Assembly: GCF_022513565.1 (NCBI RefSeq)
Contig: NZ_JAKWBE010000025.1
Span: 1-64,000, forward strand
Source of the DNA: Streptomyces gilvus
GTDB taxonomy: Bacteria; Actinomycetota; Actinomycetes; Streptomycetales; Streptomycetaceae
DNA length: 64,000 nt
Direction of reading: 5' to 3'
Part shown: in pieces, positions 43,325-52,164 of the stretch
Layout of the letters: the number at the start of each line of letters is the position of its first letter
How positions within the stretch are numbered: position 1 is the first letter of the stretch
Translations under genes and position numbers: made by a program
The notes under the pieces: generated by a model
What the model saw: only the letters and a program-made list of their open reading frames with translations
What the model was told of the DNA's origin: nothing
Databases searched by the model: none

Positions 43325-44569
43325 CTACCCAGCGTTCGCCGCCTTCACCAACGCGTCCTTGCTGACCGCGCCGACGTAGACCTTGCCGTCGTCGGTGATC
43401 AGGGCGTTGATCAGGCGGGTCTTGAAGACCGTGCCCGAACCGAACTTGCCCGTGACCTTGTCGCCGAGGGAGTCGAGGAAGCTGCCGAACTGGCCGCCGG
43501 CCTCGGCGCCGGAGGGCACGCCCTTGCCGCCGGTGTCGAAGGTGGCGATGGAGTCCCAGCCCTTGCCCAGGACCTTCATCCCGTCGGGCCCCTTGCCGGA
43601 GTCCTTGCCGGGGGTGCCGTGCCGGTCGTCACCCTTCGGAACGCCCTTAAGGCCGCCCTTGGCCTTTCCGTGCGCGTGCTCGCCCTGGTCGCCCTCGGTG
43701 ACCTTCGCGCCCTTGGGAGCCTTGAAGTCGAAGGTCGACGCGGCCGGCTTGGCGAAACTGATCTGGGTGAAGCCGGCGTCGACGACGGCGGCGCCGCCGC
43801 TCGCCGGGGTCAGGGTGAACTTCAGCGGCAGACCGGTCTTCGCGTCCACGGCCACGGTGATCTGACCGACCGTCGAACCCGAGTCCTTCGGCTTGACGAC
43901 CAGCCGGTAGGCGTCCCGGCCCGCGACCTGGGCGGTGCCCTGGACGGTCACGGAAGTGGTGTCGTCGACGGCCTTCAGGGCGTCCTTGGTGAGCTGGTCG
44001 GGCGTGGCGGGCGGCTGCTCCTGCTTCTTCCGGGCGGCGCCGTCGTCGGGGGCGGTGGAGTGGTAGACCTCGTTCGACTGGCTGTCGTAGCCCCACACGT
44101 CCTTGCCGTTGTGGATGAGGCTGTACTCCGCCGCGTTCTCCAGGAGGGACAGCTTCTGCCGGTCCGGGCCGTCCGCCGCCACGCGCAGGGTGTGCGTGCC
44201 GGAGGCGAGTTCGGTGAGCTTGGACGTGGGGTCGGCTGAGGACCCGTCACCGGATCCGCGTCCGGCAGCGGAGGTCAGGCTGCTCTCCAAGCCGCCCAGG
44301 TTCGGCAGGCCCAGATCCGTGGTGACCTTCACCGTGCCGGACAGCTGCTGCACGTCCGACTTGGCGATCTTGTCGAGGAGTTGCTGTGCGCTGATCTTGG
44401 GCAGGTTGGGGTCACCGGAGTCGGCGAGCGCCGGGACGAGCCCGATGGTCGCCGCCGCCACCCCCACCACCGCGACCGGGACGACGTACCGCGCGGCCTT
44501 GCGCCTGCCCGCGCGCAGGTCGTCGGCCTCGCCGGCGATCGTGCTGTCGTCGGATTCGTACGGTGCCAT
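43325..44569 (-). CDS. LolA-like (DUF2092-type) membrane-anchored protein
   Basis: A 414-residue protein. A basic stretch and a single membrane helix (RKAARYVVPVAVVGVAAATIGLVPAL, about residues 24-50) anchor an extracytoplasmic domain. QQLLDKIAKSDVQQLSGTVKV, QNTLRV-like strands and YRLVVKPKDSGSTVGQITVAVD resemble the LolA/LppX half-barrel that carries lipids. A basic linker (KAKGGLKGVPKGDDRHG) precedes the C-terminal part. ATG 44569 is used. It lies 83 bp upstream of the ABC ATPase in the same direction, probably one operon. In a monoderm the cargo could be a lipid or lipoprotein; this is inferred. Confidence 0.82.
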   Translation of the reverse strand: MAPYESDDSTIAGEADDLRAGRRKAARYVVPVAVVGVAAATIGLVPALADSGDPNLPKISAQQLLDKIAKSDVQQLSGTVKVTTDLGLPNLGGLESSLTSAAGRGSGDGSSADPTSKLTELASGTHTLRVAADGPDRQKLSLLENAAEYSLIHNGKDVWGYDSQSNEVYHSTAPDDGAARKKQEQPPATPDQLTKDALKAVDDTTSVTVQGTAQVAGRDAYRLVVKPKDSGSTVGQITVAVDAKTGLPLKFTLTPASGGAAVVDAGFTQISFAKPAASTFDFKAPKGAKVTEGDQGEHAHGKAKGGLKGVPKGDDRHGTPGKDSGKGPDGMKVLGKGWDSIATFDTGGKGVPSGAEAGGQFGSFLDSLGDKVTGKFGSGTVFKTRLINALITDDGKVYVGAVSKDALVKAANAG

Positions 44570-44840
44570 GTGTGCGCTACCTCCGTCGTCGGCGGCGGCT
44601 TCCAACTTGCCTGTGAGCACTCGTCTTCCACCCCGAGCCGCCATTCTCACCCGAATCGGTGAGGAGTGGTGTTTTCCGTGGTTTCCAGTTGACCAAATCG
44701 ACGGGGGAGAAGCGTCAAACCTCGGAGGCAACTCCATGTACTCCTGGGGTATGACACGAGAGGGCGACGCCTCCCCCGACCCGTAGGGGTACGGGTGCGA
44801 CGGGGAGGGCGCCGCCCTGGGAAGTGCCTCAACCGGCGGG

Positions 44841-45803
44841 TCAGCGCCGCAGGAAGACGTAGTCCGCGTGGTACGGGACCCCGACGATGTCGCCCGGCGT
44901 GCAGCTGCCGGAGGGAGCGACTCCGCCGACCGTGTTGAGCCGCAGGATCTCCGCGGTGCCGGCGAGCAGGCCCCGGTGCTTGCCGGACTGCGCGGCCTTC
45001 AGGTCGAGTTCGGGGATGTTGCCGTTCCCGTTCGGGGTCTTGGTCAGGACGGCCCCGGTCACCGCGCTGCCGTCGGGCGCGACCCACTGCGGGGTACCGG
45101 AGTTGGGCGCCACGAAGGAGTGCCTGATGCCGCCGCCGAGCAGGGCGCTGACGTCCCGCTGGGCGAAGGCGTACCCGCCGCCGTCGGCCGGCTTGCACTC
45201 GTAGATCTGCTTGCCCTTGACCACGGACGCCTGGAAGTTGTGCAGGGCGTCGCGGAAGTCGAAGGCGGCGACGGTGACCTTGTGGAGCTGACCGCGGACG
45301 GCGCCGCCCGGGAACTGGGACGTGTGCAGGTTGGCGTAGAACGAGCCGGGGTCGGAGGTCAACGCCTCGAGCAGTGCCGGGTCGTCGACCGTGACGGTGC
45401 CGGTGAGGTGGTGGCCCTTGGCCTTCTTGGCGATGAGCCTGCTGAAGTCGATCTTGACGCCGCCGTTGGTGCCCTTGGCGCCCTGGTGGATGTGGAGCAT
45501 GGTCGGCCTGCCGGTGCCGCGCCAGGTCACGGCGACGGACACCTTGTCGCCCTGGACCTTGACGAACTCCAGCGCGGCGCCGTCCTTGTCCCCCACCGCC
45601 GGGCCACCCTGCACCGGCACCTCGTTGGCGCCGCGCAGGCTGGTGGCGAGCAGGGTCGCGGTGGACCCCGCGTGGTCGGCGCGGGTGCCCGTGGTGGCGG
45701 AGGCGGGAATCGTGGCGGCGGCGACACCGCCGGCGGTGGCCACCGCGAGGGCGGTGACGATCAGGCTCTTACGGCGCTTCGAGAACGTCGTGTTCTTGCC
45801 CAT
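44841..45803 (-). CDS. Secreted CHRD-domain protein with DUF3455-like C-terminus
   Basis: A 320-residue exported protein. The signal peptide spans about residues 1-37 (KSLIVTALAVATAGGVAAATIPASA). Residues 50-165 are a CHRD domain (LRGANEVPVQGGPAVGDKDGAA, TMLHIHQGAKGTNGGVKIDF, NLHTSQFPGGAVRGQL). Residues 165-320 resemble DUF3455 (KGKQIYECKPADGGGYAF, WVAPDGSAVTG, YHADYVFLRR). ATG 45803. A Crp-like site lies about 100 bp upstream. Role unknown. Confidence 0.9.
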   Translation of the reverse strand: MGKNTTFSKRRKSLIVTALAVATAGGVAAATIPASATTGTRADHAGSTATLLATSLRGANEVPVQGGPAVGDKDGAALEFVKVQGDKVSVAVTWRGTGRPTMLHIHQGAKGTNGGVKIDFSRLIAKKAKGHHLTGTVTVDDPALLEALTSDPGSFYANLHTSQFPGGAVRGQLHKVTVAAFDFRDALHNFQASVVKGKQIYECKPADGGGYAFAQRDVSALLGGGIRHSFVAPNSGTPQWVAPDGSAVTGAVLTKTPNGNGNIPELDLKAAQSGKHRGLLAGTAEILRLNTVGGVAPSGSCTPGDIVGVPYHADYVFLRR

Positions 45804-45899
45804 GATGCAGTTTTCTCCCCGTGGACCGGCCGACACCCCCTGCGTCGGCCTGCTGGGTATGAGTACGGAAGCGATCTGAGACTGGACTCAGTCCAAGCA

Positions 45900-45915
45900 T
45901 GTGATGCACGTCACA
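45900..45915. promoter_or_regulatory. Putative Crp-type site before the CHRD gene
   Basis: TGTGATGCACGTCACA is a perfect TGTGA-N6-TCACA palindrome, the core of Crp/FNR-family sites. It sits about 100 bp upstream of the CHRD start. Streptomyces Crp is known to bind GTG-N6-GNCAC-like sites; the assignment here is by motif only. Confidence 0.55.
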
Positions 45916-45994
45916 TCACCGGGAAGGGCCGGCTCAGTCCGTCCGTTGTAGCCCGTACGGCATCCGGGGAACGAGGCCCTTCCGGGCCGACGGC

Positions 45995-46024
45995 GGTGCA
46001 GGGGACGGATCCCCTGCCGCACCC
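45995..46024 (-). terminator. Terminator after the polyprenyl synthase gene
   Basis: GCAGGGGA (45998-46005) pairs with TCCCCTGC (46010-46017) over a CGGA loop, extended by GGT/ACC with a bulge. It lies about 40 bp beyond the minus-strand stop codon at 46062. Confidence 0.7.
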
Positions 46025-46061
46025 AAAGGGGCATTCCCCCTGGTGAGGCGGCGTGGGCAGA

Positions 46062-47072
46062 TCAGCCCGCGCGGTGCACCACCGCGTCACACATCTCCAT
46101 CAGCGCCAGCTTCGCGTCGCACTCCTTCAGCGGCGCGAGCGCCGAGCGCGCCTCCTCCGCGTACCGCACGGTGTCGCGCCGCGCCTGCTCCAGGGCGGGG
46201 TGCGCCCGCAGCCCGGCCAGCGCCTCCGCGTGCCGGTCGTCGTCGGTCAGGTCGGAGTCCAGCAGCTCGCACAGGGCGATGTCCTCGGCCAGCCCGAGCC
46301 GCGCCGCGCGCTCGCGCAGCCGCAGCACCGGCAGGGTCGGGATACCCTCGCGCAGGTCCGTCCCCGGCGTCTTCCCCGACTCGTGCGAGTCGGACGCGAT
46401 GTCCAGGACGTCGTCGGCGAGCTGGAAGGCGACCCCGAGCCGCTCCCCGTACTGGGTGAGCACGTCCACGACCGTCTCGTCGGCGCCCGACATCATCGCG
46501 CCGAACCGGCAGGACACGGCCACCAGCGACCCCGTCTTGCCGCCGAGCACGTCCAGGTAGTGGTCGACCGGGTCGCGTCCGTCCTGCGGGCCCGCGGTCT
46601 CCAGGATCTGCCCGGTGACCAGGCGTTCGAACGCCTCGGCCTGCACCCGCACGGCCTCCGGTCCGAGGTCGGCCAGGATGTGCGAGGCACGCGCGAAGAG
46701 GAAGTCGCCGGTCAGCACCGCCACCGAGTTGCCCCAGCGGGTGTTCGCGCTGTCCACACCGCGGCGCACCGCCGCCTCGTCCATGACGTCGTCGTGGTAC
46801 AGCGTGGCGAGGTGGGTCAGCTCCACGACCACGGCGGACGGCACGACTCCGGGCGCGTAGGGGTCGCCGAACTGGGCGGCGAGCATCACGAGCAGCGGCC
46901 TGAAGCGCTTTCCACCCGCCCGCACCAGGTGCTGGGCGGCCTCCGTGATGAAGGGGACCTCACTCTTGGTGGCTTCTAGCAGCCCCTCCTCGACGGCCGA
47001 CAGTCCGGCCTGGACATCGGCTTCCAGAGCCTGGTCCCGCACGCTCAGCCCGAACGGCCCGACGACGGTCAC
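46062..47072 (-). CDS. Polyprenyl diphosphate synthase
   Basis: A 336-residue trans-prenyltransferase. The first Asp-rich motif is in LATLYHDDVMDEAAVRRG and the second in QLADDVLDIASD. GGKRFRPLLVMLAAQ is the conserved IPP-binding stretch. The GTG at 47072 follows AGGAGA. The residues before the first Asp-rich motif are small, as in long-chain synthases, so it probably makes the menaquinone side chain. Menaquinone is the substrate of the nuo complexes, but no functional link beyond this is shown. Confidence 0.93.
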   Translation of the reverse strand: MTVVGPFGLSVRDQALEADVQAGLSAVEEGLLEATKSEVPFITEAAQHLVRAGGKRFRPLLVMLAAQFGDPYAPGVVPSAVVVELTHLATLYHDDVMDEAAVRRGVDSANTRWGNSVAVLTGDFLFARASHILADLGPEAVRVQAEAFERLVTGQILETAGPQDGRDPVDHYLDVLGGKTGSLVAVSCRFGAMMSGADETVVDVLTQYGERLGVAFQLADDVLDIASDSHESGKTPGTDLREGIPTLPVLRLRERAARLGLAEDIALCELLDSDLTDDDRHAEALAGLRAHPALEQARRDTVRYAEEARSALAPLKECDAKLALMEMCDAVVHRAG

Positions 47073-47717
47073 GAGGGGTCTCCTGTCTGCTGGTGTCTAC
47101 TGGCGGTTACACGGTTTGTCGATAGGTCGCTGCCATCACTCAAGTCAGCGTATCCGGTCCCCTTTCGATCACCGATGCCGCCCACCCGTCCAGGCCGGGC
47201 GGTATCGGATCACGGCCGGTATGTTTTTGATCAACTGATATCAACTGATTTTTACCGACTCGCGCACCCGACGCGAAGAGGAGCCGTGGCGCCTGTCCCG
47301 AACAGGAACCGACGCCGAGCCCGGCAGTCAACCTTTCCCCGGTGACGACCATGCATTCCTCGGCGGCCAGGCCGTCTGACGCTCCTCTGCGGTGACACGC
47401 TCACCAATGGCGGAACGGGCGATCGCCACGATCTGCCCCATGAGCGGCTGTTTGACTACGAGTTGAGGGCATTGCCCGTTTTGCCTTTCTTGTCTATACC
47501 AGTGACTTGGCTCACGCCTGAGCATGATCCGCATTCCGGTGCATTTCTCCCGATCCGCCTTTGCCCACGCCCGAGTTGAGGCTTGGCAGACGCAAAGGAT
47601 CAAGCACCCCATATGCCTCAGACCAAGGTCAACAGGGGTGATGTGTGAATCCGGGACTTGTTCCGGACATGTGCTCTCGCATACGTTCCCGGCCTGTCGG
47701 GCGGACGCCTAATCCTG
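47073..47717. other. 645-bp spacer without a credible gene; 10-bp tandem repeat and dre-like site
   Basis: The region is less GC-rich than its surroundings. It holds two adjacent copies of ATCAACTGAT at 47230-47249, and TCTTGTCTATACCAGT at 47488-47503. The second matches 13 of 16 positions of the DasR dre consensus ACTGGTCTAGACCAGT. The short frames here lack codon bias. It probably carries promoters for the polyprenyl synthase gene and for the riboswitch transcript. Confidence 0.5.
47488..47503. promoter_or_regulatory. Weak DasR dre-like motif
   Basis: TCTTGTCTATACCAGT matches 13 of 16 positions of the DasR palindrome. DasR controls cell-wall amino-sugar and chitin genes, and the next gene is a cell-wall lytic enzyme. 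It is about 400 bp from the start codon, upstream of the riboswitch, so it would act at a distal promoter. Confidence 0.25.
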
Positions 47718-47730
47718 CCGCCGCCCGTTC

Positions 47731-47892
47731 CACCAACCGAGAACGCACGGCAGGAGCGGGGGAACCAGGTAGTTCGCCGATCCGGACGTCGAAGGGCATC
47801 CGGCCGGCTCGGGGTGAAGTCGTGTCGCCGTACGGCGGTGCGGCCGGGCATCTCCCGCCCGAACCCGACAGCTCACCTCGCAGGCGACGGAG
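47731..47892 (+). promoter_or_regulatory. ydaO/yuaA-type c-di-AMP riboswitch
   Basis: Several conserved blocks of the class occur in order. They are GGCAGGAGCGGGGGAACCA near 47749, GGGGTGAA near 47811, CCGGGCATCTCCCGCCCGAACCCGACAGCTCACCTCGCAGGC (around 47843-47884, read in pieces as GGGCATC, CCGAACCCGACAGCT and CACCTCGCAGGC), and a variable hairpin between them. It lies 15 bp before the ATG of a secreted lytic enzyme. In actinobacteria this class controls cell-wall hydrolases, turning them off when c-di-AMP is high. The exact ends are approximate. Confidence 0.88.
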
Positions 47893-47904
47893 AGGAACCT
47901 CGTC

Positions 47905-48387
47905 ATGTCCGCTGCCGCTCAGCACCGCAGTACCAGAAGCTCCCGCATCGTCCGCAAGCTCGCCGTCCTCGGCACGGGTGCCGCCGTCCTCGCCCTGCCG
48001 ATCATGGGCGCGACCAGCGCCTCCGCCGCCACCCCCACCGTGGCCACCGCCACCTCGCTGGGCTACGCCAACAACCTCGACGGCTGGATCCGGGCCTCCC
48101 TCCACGTCATGGCGCAGCACGGGATCCCGGGCACCTACAACGGCATCTACCGCAACGTGATCCGTGAGTCCTCGGGCAACCCGTACGCGATCAACAACTG
48201 GGACTCCAACGCGCTCGCGGGCACCCCGTCCAAGGGTCTGCTGCAGGTCATCGACCCGACCTTCACCGCCTACCACGTCTCCGGCACCTCCTGGGACCCC
48301 TACGACCCGGTCGCCAACATCACCGCCGCCTGCAACTACGCGGCCGCGCGCTACGGTTCGATCGACAACGTGTACGGCGCCTACTGA
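47905..48387 (+). CDS. Secreted lytic transglycosylase (SLT domain)
   Basis: A 160-residue exported enzyme. The signal peptide covers about residues 1-41 (RKLAVLGTGAAVLALPIMGATSASA). The transglycosylase fold starts at LDGWIRASLHVM, with catalytic Glu88 in RNVIRESSGNP and the conserved GLLQVIDPTF block after it. NITAACNYAAARYGS closes the domain. It would cleave the glycan strands of peptidoglycan outside the cell. A c-di-AMP riboswitch directly upstream fits its role in cell-wall remodelling or germination. No LysM or other wall-binding domain is present. Confidence 0.93.
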   Translation: MSAAAQHRSTRSSRIVRKLAVLGTGAAVLALPIMGATSASAATPTVATATSLGYANNLDGWIRASLHVMAQHGIPGTYNGIYRNVIRESSGNPYAINNWDSNALAGTPSKGLLQVIDPTFTAYHVSGTSWDPYDPVANITAACNYAAARYGSIDNVYGAY

Positions 48388-48396
48388 GCCGACCGG

Positions 48397-49200
48397 TCAG
48401 AACAGTCTCTCGAGGACGACGGCGATGCCGTCGTCCTCGTTCGACAGGGTGATCTCGTCGGCCACCGCCTTGAGTTCGGGATGGGCGTTGGCCATGGCGA
48501 CGCCGTGGGCGGCCCAGTCGAACATCGGGATGTCGTTGGGCATGTCACCGAAGGCGATGGTCTGCCGCGGGCCGAGCCCCAGGTGTTCGGCGGCCAGCGC
48601 GAGGCCGGTGGCCTTGGTGATGCCGCACGGCTGGAGTTCCACGGTCCCCGGGCCCGACATGGTGACGGTGGCCAGCGAGCCGACCACCGAGCGCGCCGTC
48701 GCCGCCAACTCGTCGTCGGACAGGTCCGGATGGCGCAGCAGCACCTTGCTGATGGGCTCGCACCACAGGTCGTCGCGCCGGCCGACCCGTACGGCGGGCA
48801 GGGTGGGGTGCGGCATGAGGTACCCGGGTTCGATGAGTGTGAGGCCGTCGACGCCGTCCTGGTCGACGGCCGCGTACACCTGGCCCACCTCGGCCTCGAT
48901 CTTGCCGAGCGCCGTCTCGGCCAGCTCCCGGTCCAGCGTGACGGACCACAGCAGACGGTCCGCGCGGTGGTCGTACACCTGCGCGCCCTGACCGCACACC
49001 GCGAGCCCCCGACCGCCCAGGTCGTCGAGGAGCGGCCGCACTCTGGGAGCCGGCCGGCCGGTCACCACGAGGTGCCGGACACCGGCGCCGGCCACGCGCG
49101 CGAGGGCGGCGAGAGTCCGGTCGGAGAGGGTGTCGTCACCTCGGAGCAGGGTGCCGTCCAGGTCGGTGGCGATGAGTGCAAATGCGGTGGGTGCGGCCAT
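48397..49200 (-). CDS. HAD-superfamily Cof-type phosphatase
   Basis: A 267-residue hydrolase. Motif I is FALIATDLDGTLLR (nucleophile Asp in DLDGT), motif II is HLVVTGRPAPR, and the C-terminal motif IV is TIAFGDMPNDIPMF, the typical GDxxND of Cof/type IIB members. The cap domain is inserted at about residues 85-190. Substrates of this group are sugar phosphates or pyridoxal phosphate; the actual one is unknown. It is convergent with the transglycosylase gene. Confidence 0.93.
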   Translation of the reverse strand: MAAPTAFALIATDLDGTLLRGDDTLSDRTLAALARVAGAGVRHLVVTGRPAPRVRPLLDDLGGRGLAVCGQGAQVYDHRADRLLWSVTLDRELAETALGKIEAEVGQVYAAVDQDGVDGLTLIEPGYLMPHPTLPAVRVGRRDDLWCEPISKVLLRHPDLSDDELAATARSVVGSLATVTMSGPGTVELQPCGITKATGLALAAEHLGLGPRQTIAFGDMPNDIPMFDWAAHGVAMANAHPELKAVADEITLSNEDDGIAVVLERLF

Positions 49201-49378
49201 GATCAGAGAATACGGAGCGCACGTCGCACCGACTCATCGCGAACCGGTCGACCGGTCCGTTCTCCCCCGCCCCTGCGTCAACTCCCGTATGCCCGGCAGG
49301 TGTCGCTCAACTCCCTTGTCGTCGGCGGGTGTAGGCGAACTCGCGAGGAGCGCCGGGCGCACGCGCTCCTCGCCGGTC

Positions 49379-49433
<55 letters not shown>

Positions 49434-50633
49434 TCAGCCGTGTGCTGCCGCCAGGTGCCTCGCCAGCCGCGGGGAGGCGAACTCCGTGCCGCACACGAAG
49501 CGCATCACCGGTCCGTACGAGGCCGCGGCCGGCAGGCCGGTGAAGTACAGGCCGGGGACCGAGGACACGTACCCGGCGCCCAGCCGGGGCGCGCCGCGGC
49601 TGACGGCGACACGGGTGCGCAGCTCGGGCCCGAGGAAGTCCATCGCCGCGATGTCCACGCGGTAGCCGGTCGCCGCGATGACGTGGTCCGCCGCCAGCTT
49701 CTCGGTCTGACCGCCGAAGGTGCGCACCGTGAGCGTCGGGCTGCCACCGTCCTCGTGGGTCGCCACGATCCCGTCGACCTCGGTGACCTGCACCTTGCCC
49801 TCGAAGCGGTCGCGCAGCCACCACGCGCCGAGCGGGCCGAGGACCCGGCGGACGAGGTAGTGGCGCGCCCCGGCCGGCAGACGGCGGTAGGGGTGCGGGT
49901 AGTAGCTCAGTGCCCACAGCGACCAGGCACGGCCGAAGGGCGACTCGGGGCGCAGCCTGGGCTGGTCCCAGGGCGGTGCCCCGAAGGCGACCTTGCCTCG
50001 GCCGCGGGAGACCACCCTCACCTGGGCGCCCGCCTCCGCCGCCAGCACCGCCGTCTCCAGCGCCGACTGGCCGGCGCCGACCACGATCAGGTCCTTGCCG
50101 GCGTAGCGCGTGAGGTCGTGGTGCTGGGAGCTGTGGGAGACCGGGCCCGTGGGGCTGGGGCCGTCCGGCGCCGCGGCCAGTTCCGCGGGGAGGTGGGCGA
50201 GGCCGTGCAGGCCGGTCGCCACGACGACCGCGCGGGCGGTGAACAACTCGCCGGAGTCCAGTTTCAGTTCGAAGCCGCCGCCGCTCGCCCGGTCGACCGA
50301 GACCACCCGCACCTGCTCCAGCTGGGGCACCAGCTTCTGCTGGAACCACTCGCCGTAGGCGATGAAGGTCTCGACCGGGATGATGTCCTCGTCCGTCACC
50401 AGCCGCTTGACGCCGGCGGCGTCGCAGTAGTCGGCGAGGGTGTGCCCCTGCTGCGGCGCGTCCAGGCTGGAGGCCACGGGCGTCGACTTCAGGAGCATCC
50501 GGGCGGGCATGTGGTCGCGCCAGCTGACCATGGGCTCGCCGAAGACGCGGACCGGGATGCCGCGTGCGCGCAGATGGGCGGCGGTGGACAGGCCGAACGG
50601 CCCGGCGCCGATGATCGCAACCGGTTGAATCAC
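49434..50633 (-). CDS. FAD/NAD(P)H-binding oxidoreductase (flavin monooxygenase-like)
   Basis: A 399-residue flavoprotein. The N-terminal FAD loop is IIGAGPFGLSTAAHL, and the pyridine-nucleotide loop is VVGAGQSALETAVLA near residue 175. HVIAATGYRVDI is the ATG-type motif of flavin monooxygenases and lysine/ornithine hydroxylases. The GTG at 50633 begins the FAD strand. It lies 67 bp downstream of an ATP-grasp ligase gene in the same direction, so the two probably form an operon that oxidises and ligates a small molecule. The substrate is unknown. Confidence 0.88.
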   Translation of the reverse strand: MIQPVAIIGAGPFGLSTAAHLRARGIPVRVFGEPMVSWRDHMPARMLLKSTPVASSLDAPQQGHTLADYCDAAGVKRLVTDEDIIPVETFIAYGEWFQQKLVPQLEQVRVVSVDRASGGGFELKLDSGELFTARAVVVATGLHGLAHLPAELAAAPDGPSPTGPVSHSSQHHDLTRYAGKDLIVVGAGQSALETAVLAAEAGAQVRVVSRGRGKVAFGAPPWDQPRLRPESPFGRAWSLWALSYYPHPYRRLPAGARHYLVRRVLGPLGAWWLRDRFEGKVQVTEVDGIVATHEDGGSPTLTVRTFGGQTEKLAADHVIAATGYRVDIAAMDFLGPELRTRVAVSRGAPRLGAGYVSSVPGLYFTGLPAAASYGPVMRFVCGTEFASPRLARHLAAAHG

Positions 50634-50700
50634 GAAGTCCCTCCCCAGGACGCTGATTTCGCCACTTCGTGTGGTTCGGCTCGGACGGCTGACCGGTCGG

Positions 50701-51981
50701 CTAGCCCTCCGAACTGGTGGTGCCGCCGCGGCGGTTGGTCCGCCACAGCTGATACAGGTGCTTCGCGCCCGGCCGCGCGAAGCGTGCGAGCATCGTGAGG
50801 AACGGCAGCGGGTCGTCACCCGCGAGCCAGGCCAGCTCCGTCCCGCTCGCACGGGCCGGCGCGTGCGGCGTCGTGTAGCCGCTGCGGCGGTAGGCGAGCA
50901 GGGCGGGCAGGTCGATGTTCTCCACGATGTACCGGTGACCGGCTCGCTGTTCCCCCTCCGGGACGGTGCGGCCGGTCAGGTCCAGATGCATGGCGCGGAC
51001 GACGTCCACCCCCGACTCGTTCTCGAAGAGCCGGAACTGGGCGCCCACGCGCGGGTTGAAGTCGAGGAGCTTGTACTGACCGTCGCGCCGGTCGAAGCGC
51101 AGGTCGAGGTCGATGATGCCGGTGAAGCCGATCTGTTTGATGAAACGCGCGGCGATGTCCGCGAGTTCCGGGTTGTCGACGACGTACGCGTTCGCCGTCA
51201 TTCCGGCGTGCGGCGGCCAGGAGCGCACCTTCACGCCGGTGAACATGGCGAGCGGGGTGGAGTCCTGGTCGAAGTAGGCGTGCACGATCCAGTCCTCTGC
51301 GTCCTCCCTGGGCAGGTACTCCTGGAGGATCACCCCGGGCCGCTGGCCCCAGTCGCGGGCGAGCCGCAGCAGGCCCTCGCGGGTGCGGATGCGTGTCGTG
51401 CCGTTCACCGCGGGCCGCCTGCGCCGCAGGAACGCCTCGCGGTTCTTGGCCACCACCGGGAAGCGGGCCTTCTCGGCGAAGGCCACGATGTCGTCGTACG
51501 ACCCCGGGAACGCTGCCGTCGGGCTGGGGATGCCGTGCTCCACGCACAGCTCGTGCAGGCCCTGCTTGCTCGCCAGGCGGCGCGGCAGGTCGGGCTCCAC
51601 GCGTGGGAAGAGGAAACGGCCCGCGAGGTCGCCCTGGTGCTCGGCGATCAGGACGGCGGCCTCCTCGTCGGTGGGCACCAGGACGGTGGGGCGGCCGATG
51701 CGCCGCCCGATGCGCAGCAGGCCCTCCACCAGGTGGCCCGGGTCCTCCGTGCCGGTGGTCGGCCAGACGAAGGCCCGCTTGAGATAACGCGAGGAGGCGG
51801 CGGGTGTGTAGGGGTCCTCGGTGATCGCGTACATGGGGATGCCCAGCCGGCCCAGACTGCGGATCGCGCCCACGCCGCCGTGGTGCAACGGATAGTCGCC
51901 GAACTTGACGATCAGGCCCGGCACGTCACGGTCCGCCTGGAACGGCACACTGCTCGTGCTCCTGGCCACGGGTCCCCCCAC
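50701..51981 (-). CDS. ATP-grasp carboxylate-amine ligase
   Basis: A 426-residue ATP-grasp enzyme. The N-terminal third (LIVKFGDYPLHHGGVGAIRSLG) is a pre-ATP-grasp fold. FPVVAKNREAFL supplies the ATP-binding Lys, QEYLPREDAEDWIVHAYF is the central strand, and GFTGIIDLDLRFDRRDGQYKLLDFNPRVGAQFRL carries the metal-binding Asp and Asn. These features fit ligases that join a carboxylate to an amine with ATP. GTG 51981 is used; a GTG five codons later is possible. It is divergent from fumarylacetoacetase and leads the operon with the flavoprotein gene. Confidence 0.9.
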   Translation of the reverse strand: MGGPVARSTSSVPFQADRDVPGLIVKFGDYPLHHGGVGAIRSLGRLGIPMYAITEDPYTPAASSRYLKRAFVWPTTGTEDPGHLVEGLLRIGRRIGRPTVLVPTDEEAAVLIAEHQGDLAGRFLFPRVEPDLPRRLASKQGLHELCVEHGIPSPTAAFPGSYDDIVAFAEKARFPVVAKNREAFLRRRRPAVNGTTRIRTREGLLRLARDWGQRPGVILQEYLPREDAEDWIVHAYFDQDSTPLAMFTGVKVRSWPPHAGMTANAYVVDNPELADIAARFIKQIGFTGIIDLDLRFDRRDGQYKLLDFNPRVGAQFRLFENESGVDVVRAMHLDLTGRTVPEGEQRAGHRYIVENIDLPALLAYRRSGYTTPHAPARASGTELAWLAGDDPLPFLTMLARFARPGAKHLYQLWRTNRRGGTTSSEG

Positions 51982-52164
51982 GTGTCCCCCCTACGGACCG
52001 GACCCACCCCGTCCGTGTCCCCCAAAGGACGCTAAGCCGGAATTGCCCACTCCGACAAGGCCAATTCGGACATTGCAAACTCTTTAGACACTGCCCAAGA
52101 GGGCGGCCCCGGCCGTAACGTGTGGCACGGCCAGCAGAAACGCACGAAAGTGAGGCAGCACCCC

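Noticed and set aside
47328..47612. Possible small gene in the spacer before the riboswitch
   Set aside because: No ribosome site, no GC3 bias and no known family.
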